Shown piece after piece: positions 22,875-26,229 of a stretch of 26,229 nucleotides of DNA. Source of the stretch: a virus; the IMG/VR virus record IMGVR_UViG_3300006737_000164, positions 1 through 26,229 of that record. The stretch is one strand, 5' to 3'. The notes beneath the pieces were generated by a model, which saw nothing but the letters and a program-made list of their open reading frames with translations, made no database searches and had not been told where the DNA came from. The translations under genes were made by a program, and so were the position numbers. Every line of letters starts with the position of its first letter. Positions within the stretch are counted from its first letter, which is position 1.

Positions 22875-22944
22875 ATTTTTTTAAATTTGATTCTATTTTA
22901 TTAATATCCCTTACCCTAAATAACCACAATAGCAGCTTAATCAT
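22843..22944 (-). CDS. Possible 33-residue hydrophobic/basic peptide after groEL
   Basis: One base after the groEL stop (TAATATG) an ATG opens a frame that begins MIKLLLWLFRVRDINKIESN and ends QQNKAV-stop. Its last 32 bases overlap the next gene in another frame. It fills an otherwise empty 71-base gap, and a start right next to a stop favours re-initiation. The hydrophobic start could reach the membrane. It may still be chance. Confidence 0.38.
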   Translation of the reverse strand: MIKLLLWLFRVRDINKIESNLKKYESKQQNKAV

Positions 22945-22945
22945 A

Positions 22946-24535
22946 TTACTCTGCTCTTACGTTCGTTACAATAGCATTAGTGCTTAATATTGTTGTTGCA
23001 ACACTAACTGCATTTATTAATGCGTTCTTTGTTACTTTTAATGGATCTATTACACCCATCTTAAACATATCACCAAAACAATCATTCTTCAGATCATACC
23101 CAGTATTGTATGGCTTATCAAATATATGATTTATTATTTTATCATAATCTTTTCCGCCATTATCTATAATTTGTTTTATAGGTGCCCTTAATGCTGTCTT
23201 TAAAATTAATGAAGCTACCTCAGCATTTTCATCTTTACTTTTGTGTTTGTCTAAAAGTAAAGATGCGCGAAATAATGAGATACCTCCACCAGCTACTATC
23301 CCTTCTTCTAATGCAGATCTTACTGCACATACAGAGTCATCAACTCTATCATACTTTTCTTTTTGCTCTATATCACTATTACCTCCAACATATATACAGC
23401 CAATAGATCCTGCTAAACTTGCTATTCTTTCATTGATAAACTTTCTGTCTACATTTTTTTCTACTGAATCTCTGGCTTCTTTTAATTCATCAATTCTAAT
23501 TTGTAGTTCTTCAGTTTTATTATGTTCTTTAATAACTATAGTGCTTTCATTGTTACATATTATTTTTTCTGCATGACCTAAATCTTTTGGCATAATAAGA
23601 CTTAAGTCGTCTCCAGTTTTTTCACTAAAGTATTTAGCTCCCACTGCTAATGCTATATCTTGCATTAGTTCATGGGTTTTATATCCAAATGATGGTGGGG
23701 CTATATTGCAAAACTTTAATCCATTACGAACTACGTTAGCCGCTAACGTATTTATAACATTAGTTGAACATGGAGCAATGATTAATAACTTGTCACCATT
23801 ATTTATTACTGGCTTCAAAACATTTTCTATTTGTAATATACTTTCTATAGATGCATCACACACTAATATCTTTACATCTTCAAGTATACACTCGTCTTTC
23901 TTTTGATTATTGATAAATAAGTTAGAAGAATAACCTCTTTCTATTTTTAATCCGTTTGTGACCTCTGCATATGTTGAAGAACTTTTAGATCTTTCAACAG
24001 TGACTATTCCGTTTATACCAACTTTGTCATATGCATCAGCTATTATATTACCAATAGACTTATCATTGTTTGCTGAAATACAAGCAACATCTAATAAACG
24101 ATCTTTAGTAATCTTTCTTGATTTCTTTTTTACTCCACCTATAACATCTTGAGTTAATTTATTTATATGTCTAATAATCTCTGTGGTATTATGCTCAGGT
24201 TTAATAAACTCTTGACCTGCCATAACAATTGCTTCCGTCAATACTATAGCAGTTGTTGTACCATCACCAGCAGAATTAGCAGTTCTATCTGCTGCACCCT
24301 TCATCATTTGAACAGCAAGGTTTTCAATAGGATCATTTAGAAATATAGAACGAGCTACTGTAACCCCATCTTTAGTTATTGTCATGCCTGATGTATGCTC
24401 AGGAGATTCTAACAAAACTGTTTTGCCTAATGGCCCTAATGTACTCTTTACTGTTTTAGATATTGATGTTATGCCTGTGATTAATTTTGATCTACCTTCA
24501 TCATCAAAACTCAAGGTCTTTGGAATGTAAGTCAT
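22946..24535 (-). CDS. groEL: Chaperonin GroEL (60 kDa family)
   Basis: The 529-residue protein forms the ring chamber for ATP-driven folding. Diagnostic segments: TVKSTLGPLGKTVLLES (28-44), TITKDGVTVARSI (52-64), SAGDGTTTAIVLTEA (88-102) with D91 matching catalytic D87 of E. coli GroEL, RVDDSVCAVRSALEEGIVAG (397-416) with D400 matching D398, GGG at 416-418, and GVIDPLKVTKNALINAVSVA (494-513). The apical part around 195-330 is the most divergent. The C-terminal GGM tail is absent; it ends VTNVRAE. It is strongly diverged from the bacterial type but all key ATP-site residues are kept, so it should be active. A promoter box lies 26 bases upstream and the leader is AT-rich. Confidence 0.95.
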   Translation of the reverse strand: MTYIPKTLSFDDEGRSKLITGITSISKTVKSTLGPLGKTVLLESPEHTSGMTITKDGVTVARSIFLNDPIENLAVQMMKGAADRTANSAGDGTTTAIVLTEAIVMAGQEFIKPEHNTTEIIRHINKLTQDVIGGVKKKSRKITKDRLLDVACISANNDKSIGNIIADAYDKVGINGIVTVERSKSSSTYAEVTNGLKIERGYSSNLFINNQKKDECILEDVKILVCDASIESILQIENVLKPVINNGDKLLIIAPCSTNVINTLAANVVRNGLKFCNIAPPSFGYKTHELMQDIALAVGAKYFSEKTGDDLSLIMPKDLGHAEKIICNNESTIVIKEHNKTEELQIRIDELKEARDSVEKNVDRKFINERIASLAGSIGCIYVGGNSDIEQKEKYDRVDDSVCAVRSALEEGIVAGGGISLFRASLLLDKHKSKDENAEVASLILKTALRAPIKQIIDNGGKDYDKIINHIFDKPYNTGYDLKNDCFGDMFKMGVIDPLKVTKNALINAVSVATTILSTNAIVTNVRAE

Positions 24536-24561
24536 TTGAATTTAATTTAATTATATTATGG

Positions 24562-24569
24562 CAAATATA
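24562..24569 (-). promoter_or_regulatory. Candidate -7 promoter box (TATATTTG) for groEL
   Basis: Minus-strand TATATTTG, 26 bases before the groEL ATG. The following leader ATTAAATTAAATTCAAATG contains no Shine-Dalgarno. Confidence 0.55.
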
Positions 24570-24591
24570 ACAAAATAAATATAATGAAGCG

Positions 24592-24698
24592 TATGTCGTA
24601 ATTCCAGTTTATCTTGAATTTCTATGGCTCTTTATATATTTTTTTATTTATATAATATATATTTTTTTATTTACTTTTTACTAATTAAGTACGACATA
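24592..24698. repeat. Inverted pair TATGTCGTA / TACGACATA
   Basis: TATGTCGTA at 24592-24600 is the exact reverse complement of TACGACATA at 24690-24698. Their core CGACATA is the same as in the 11-bp tandem repeats nearby, which suggests one DNA-binding protein. Confidence 0.6.
24633..24673. repeat. Two 18-bp AT-only direct repeats
   Basis: TATATATTTTTTTATTTA occurs at 24633-24650 and again at 24656-24673, 23 bases apart start to start, about two turns of the helix. Such AT-only DNA melts easily and is bent. Confidence 0.7.
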
Positions 24699-24765
24699 AT
24701 AACATAGTTTTTATATAATATATTGTAAATCAATAAGTTAAGTCAAGTTACCTAAAGTTTTAGAA

Positions 24766-24820
24766 GCGACATAAACGCGACATAAACGCGACATATACGC
24801 GACATATACGTAACATATAG
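24766..24820. repeat. Five tandem 11-bp repeats (GCGACATAAAC type)
   Basis: The units are GCGACATAAAC (24766, 24777), GCGACATATAC (24788, 24799) and the degenerate GTAACATATAG (24810). A period of 11 places all copies on nearly the same face of the helix. The units are directly joined, with no spacers. Confidence 0.85.
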
Positions 24821-24854
24821 AAAAAAAAATAGGACAATCATTTTGATCGCCCTA
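24820..24854 (-). terminator. Rho-independent terminator after the 97-residue gene
   Basis: On the minus strand TAGGGCGATCA pairs with TGATTGTCCTA (11 positions, two of them G-U) around a 3-base loop and is followed by nine T residues (24829-24821). It lies 29 bases after the stop of the gene at 24884-25177 and separates it from the repeat region. Confidence 0.85.
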
Positions 24855-24883
24855 CTTTCACTAACTAAAACAACGGGGAAGTC

Positions 24884-25177
24884 TTATAGTTCGTAAATAT
24901 TTTTATCACCGTCCATTCTCATCTTAGCTCTTTCAATACCGTCAGCTATACAATCTATCTTGTATTGTTTTTTCATTTGTGATCTATACATAGACGCTTG
25001 TTGTATACCACTCATACCGTCAGGCCTTGCATTAATTAAACGACCGTCTTTTACATATAGACCGTCTACCATATCAGACATTGTACTGCCTGGTGAAACT
25101 CTTTTATCGTATGCCATGTTTTTATTTTTTTGAGAACCGTATGTCTTACAAGGATTCTGTCCGCAACCGCAGTTCAT
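24884..25177 (-). CDS. Small cysteine-bearing protein of unknown function (97 aa)
   Basis: I choose the ATG at 25177 (MNCGCGQNPCKTYGSQKNKN) since a -7-like TATCTTTA box lies 16 bases before it; a longer frame from 25258 would run through that box into the GC-rich island. The start holds four residues of a C-G-C-x-x-x-x-C cluster (C3, C5, C10), perhaps a metal site. Then follow YDKRVSPGSTMSDMVDGLYV, DGRLINARPDGM and a basic helix SMYRSQMKKQYK, ending DKNIYEL. An internal ATG at residue 21 is a less likely start. It is the first leftward gene from the strand switch and has its own terminator. Confidence 0.68.
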   Translation of the reverse strand: MNCGCGQNPCKTYGSQKNKNMAYDKRVSPGSTMSDMVDGLYVKDGRLINARPDGMSGIQQASMYRSQMKKQYKIDCIADGIERAKMRMDGDKNIYEL

Positions 25178-25694
25178 ATTATTTTCTTTTTTGTAAAGAT
25201 AATAAATTTTTGTTAGATAATTAGGGGTTGAGGGTACTACTACGTTATGCGCACACACGTGCCGCCAGAAAAACGCTTTTTTTTTGGGGTGGGGGGTTGT
25301 GATTTGTTTTTTTTTGGCTGGTTGTTTTGGCTTTTACTTTTGCCCTGTCTGGCTGCTGCTGGTCTGCTGCTGGTCGTCTGGCTGCTGCTGTTGGTGTCCT
25401 TGTTTGGTGTCCATATGCTGGACCGCGTCCCGCCCTTCCGCGTTCTCCTTCCCCCGTCTGGGGAGCTGTACACGTCCAAGCCTTCCCTTTTACCCCAGAG
25501 CGAACACGACCGAACACAAACAAAACCAACCGACAAAGTCACCGTAATTAATTGATTTTTAAATAGTTATTAACAATATTAATTAATTTATCAACAAGAG
25601 CTTATTTTTAATAAATTATTAACTATTTATTGTAGTTATTCCAATATTTTTTTGTAGTATTGCAAGTACAAATATTAATTAAATAAATAAACAC
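25178..25694. other. Divergent intergenic region at the strand switch with a GC-rich island
   Basis: Leftward genes end here and rightward genes begin. The middle (about 25245-25545) is around half G+C by hand count, against roughly one third around it. Its plus strand is G/T-rich on the left (two T9 runs, GGGGTGGGGGG, many CTG triplets) and C/A-rich on the right. Several frames are open on both strands, as expected from biased composition, and no single one looks like a protein. The last ~140 bases before 25695 are AT-rich with an inverted AAATAGTT / AACTATTT pair (25561, 25621). It may hold promoters, an origin or a structured RNA. Confidence 0.5.
25194..25201 (-). promoter_or_regulatory. 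Weak -7-like box (TATCTTTA)
   Basis: Minus-strand TATCTTTA differs from the TAnnTTTG consensus at the last base. It is 16 bases before the ATG at 25177, the same spacing as the clear boxes in the window. Confidence 0.35.
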
Positions 25695-26045
25695 ATGATT
25701 AAAAATCCTATTATCACAATTACAGACAAGCAGCGAAAAAATTACGTTGCGGGGTCTGTTTCTGATTTCGTTCTTTTGTATAATACCAAAGTATATAACG
25801 AACTTGAACGCATTAAACTAACCTACAAAGACCAGCCGAAAACGGGCTTTAAAACTTCATTATCTATGATGGAAGATGAGGCAGAATGGAACGTATCAAA
25901 TATATATTATGAAATCCTTCTGGACTGTATCAAGGATAAAAAGCCAGATATGAAATTCAAAGCGGTCCGCATGGTAGCTAATAACCTTTTGTTTGACTGG
26001 AGATTATCGGACTGGAAACTTCTAAGAACTTTAATAAACTATTAA
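25695..26045 (+). CDS. Protein of unknown function, first rightward gene
   Basis: The 116-residue protein starts MIKNPIITITDKQRKNYVAG and appears helical from about residue 20 on. It contains SVSDFVLLYNTKVYNELERI, an EDEAEWNVSNIYYEILLDCI segment and a terminal LLFDWRLSDWKLLRTLINY with three tryptophans. I recognise no family. The leader is AT-rich (TAATTAAATAAATAAACAC). A strong GC hairpin follows the stop. Its codons are somewhat richer in G and C than those of the leftward genes. Position suggests an early gene. Confidence 0.72.
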   Translation: MIKNPIITITDKQRKNYVAGSVSDFVLLYNTKVYNELERIKLTYKDQPKTGFKTSLSMMEDEAEWNVSNIYYEILLDCIKDKKPDMKFKAVRMVANNLLFDWRLSDWKLLRTLINY

Positions 26046-26059
26046 TTAAATACTAACCA

Positions 26060-26092
26060 GAGCGGGGAACATTTCCCCGCTCACAAATTTTT
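26060..26092 (+). terminator. Strong GC hairpin with T-run between two rightward genes
   Basis: GAGCGGGGAA (26060-26069) and TTCCCCGCTC (26073-26082) pair perfectly over ten bases around a 3-base loop, followed by ACAAATTTTT. It starts 14 bases after the stop of the 116-residue gene. The next ATG is only five bases past the T-run, so it may act as an attenuator or partial terminator. Confidence 0.8.
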
Positions 26093-26097
26093 ATATT

Positions 26098-26229
26098 ATG
26101 AAGATTAACTTAATTTATGCAACTTACGAACTTAACGAGGACTACCGACCCCTCCCAATGTGGCAACTCAACGGTGAGATTAAGGAGGAACAGATAGACC
26201 TTGAAACATACGAACGTATTACCTCAGAG
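26098..26229 (+). CDS. Protein of unknown function, partial (runs off right edge)
   Basis: Forty-four codons are visible from ATG, beginning MKINLIYATYELNEDYRPLP and continuing MWQLNGEIKEEQIDLETYER. Too little is present to name it. The codons (CTT AAC, GAC TAC CGA CCC CTC) are richer in G and C than those of the leftward genes. The ATG sits just after the hairpin and T-run, so no room remains for a separate promoter between them. Confidence 0.6.
   Translation, partial: MKINLIYATYELNEDYRPLPMWQLNGEIKEEQIDLETYERITSE

Larger units (their letters stand above)
24536..24819. other. Repeat-bearing AT-rich intergenic region, candidate replication origin or operator
   Basis: No gene is seen in this stretch. 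It contains five 11-bp tandem repeats, two 18-bp AT-rich direct repeats, and two further inverted copies of the CGACATA core found in the tandem repeats. Iterons beside an easily melted AT-rich segment is the plan of many replication origins; a cluster of operator sites for groEL control is the alternative. Confidence 0.5.

Noticed and set aside
22946-24535. Host chromosome contamination because of groEL
   Set aside because: Neighbours on both sides are phage-like small genes on the same strand with the same promoter type, and the GroEL is strongly diverged and lacks the GGM tail.
24766-24820. CRISPR array
   Set aside because: Units are 11 bases, joined without spacers, and no cas genes are present.
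25178-25258. Longer N-terminus for the 97-residue gene
   Set aside because: The extension runs through the promoter-like box and into the GC-rich island.
25240-25555. Five overlapping open frames in the GC-rich island
   Set aside because: Frames are open on both strands at once because stop codons are rare in this composition. The products are low-complexity (Trp/Cys/Leu-rich or Gln/Ser/Lys-rich) and none has a suitable leader.
1-26229. tRNA, rRNA, integrase or insertion sequence
   Set aside because: No cloverleaf-like segment, transposase or recombinase motif was recognised on reading both strands.

Overview
The window looks like part of a tailed double-stranded DNA phage of a Bacteroidetes (flavobacterial, probably marine) host. 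The evidence is: (i) the large terminase and portal sequences resemble the versions I know from crAss-like and other Bacteroidetes phages (from memory, not a search); (ii) transcription units on the minus strand begin with a TAnnTTTG element, the Bacteroidetes -7 promoter box; (iii) leaders are AT-rich with no Shine-Dalgarno; (iv) the genome is AT-rich and densely packed with overlapping genes. No bacterial housekeeping genes, tRNAs or integrase are visible.

Layout. Almost everything from 1 to 25177 is on the minus strand, so it is transcribed from right to left. Reading in that direction: a small gene (25177-24884) with a strong terminator; an AT-rich, repeat-bearing intergenic region (24536-24820) that looks like a replication origin or operator; a GroEL chaperonin (24535-22946), two small genes and a GroES co-chaperonin (22642-22385); one lone plus-strand winged-helix-like gene (21979-22416) whose end overlaps the end of groES; an acidic small protein; an overlapping pair that fits an i-spanin/o-spanin; a run of ten small, mostly lysine-rich proteins (21074-18903); a beta-rich structural protein with an internal duplication; a TM plus coiled-coil protein, a Zn amidase endolysin and a holin-like protein (18141-17057); then a tail fibre/adhesin block (17054-4146) holding a small secreted beta-rich protein, three fibre proteins, a LamG-type lectin-like protein and a giant 2344-residue fibre ending in YadA-like head repeats; and finally a packaging block (4130-1): small conserved proteins, a tandem GroES-fold protein, a TerL-adjacent small protein, TerL and the portal (cut by the left edge).

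At about 25.2-25.7 kb the coding strand switches. This divergent intergenic region contains a ~300-bp GC-rich, strand-asymmetric island unlike the rest of the window. To its right, two plus-strand genes of unknown function (25695-26045 and one cut by the right edge from 26098) are separated by a strong GC hairpin; they probably belong to a rightward, likely early module.

How it fits together: the leftward module is the virion assembly, host recognition and lysis arm. The phage brings its own GroEL/GroES pair, presumably to fold capsid or fibre proteins, and also encodes a distinct double GroES-fold protein beside the packaging genes. The most unusual points are that chaperone set, the iteron-like 11-bp repeats next to AT-rich repeats, the GC-rich island at the strand switch, and fibre proteins that share exchangeable repeat modules.
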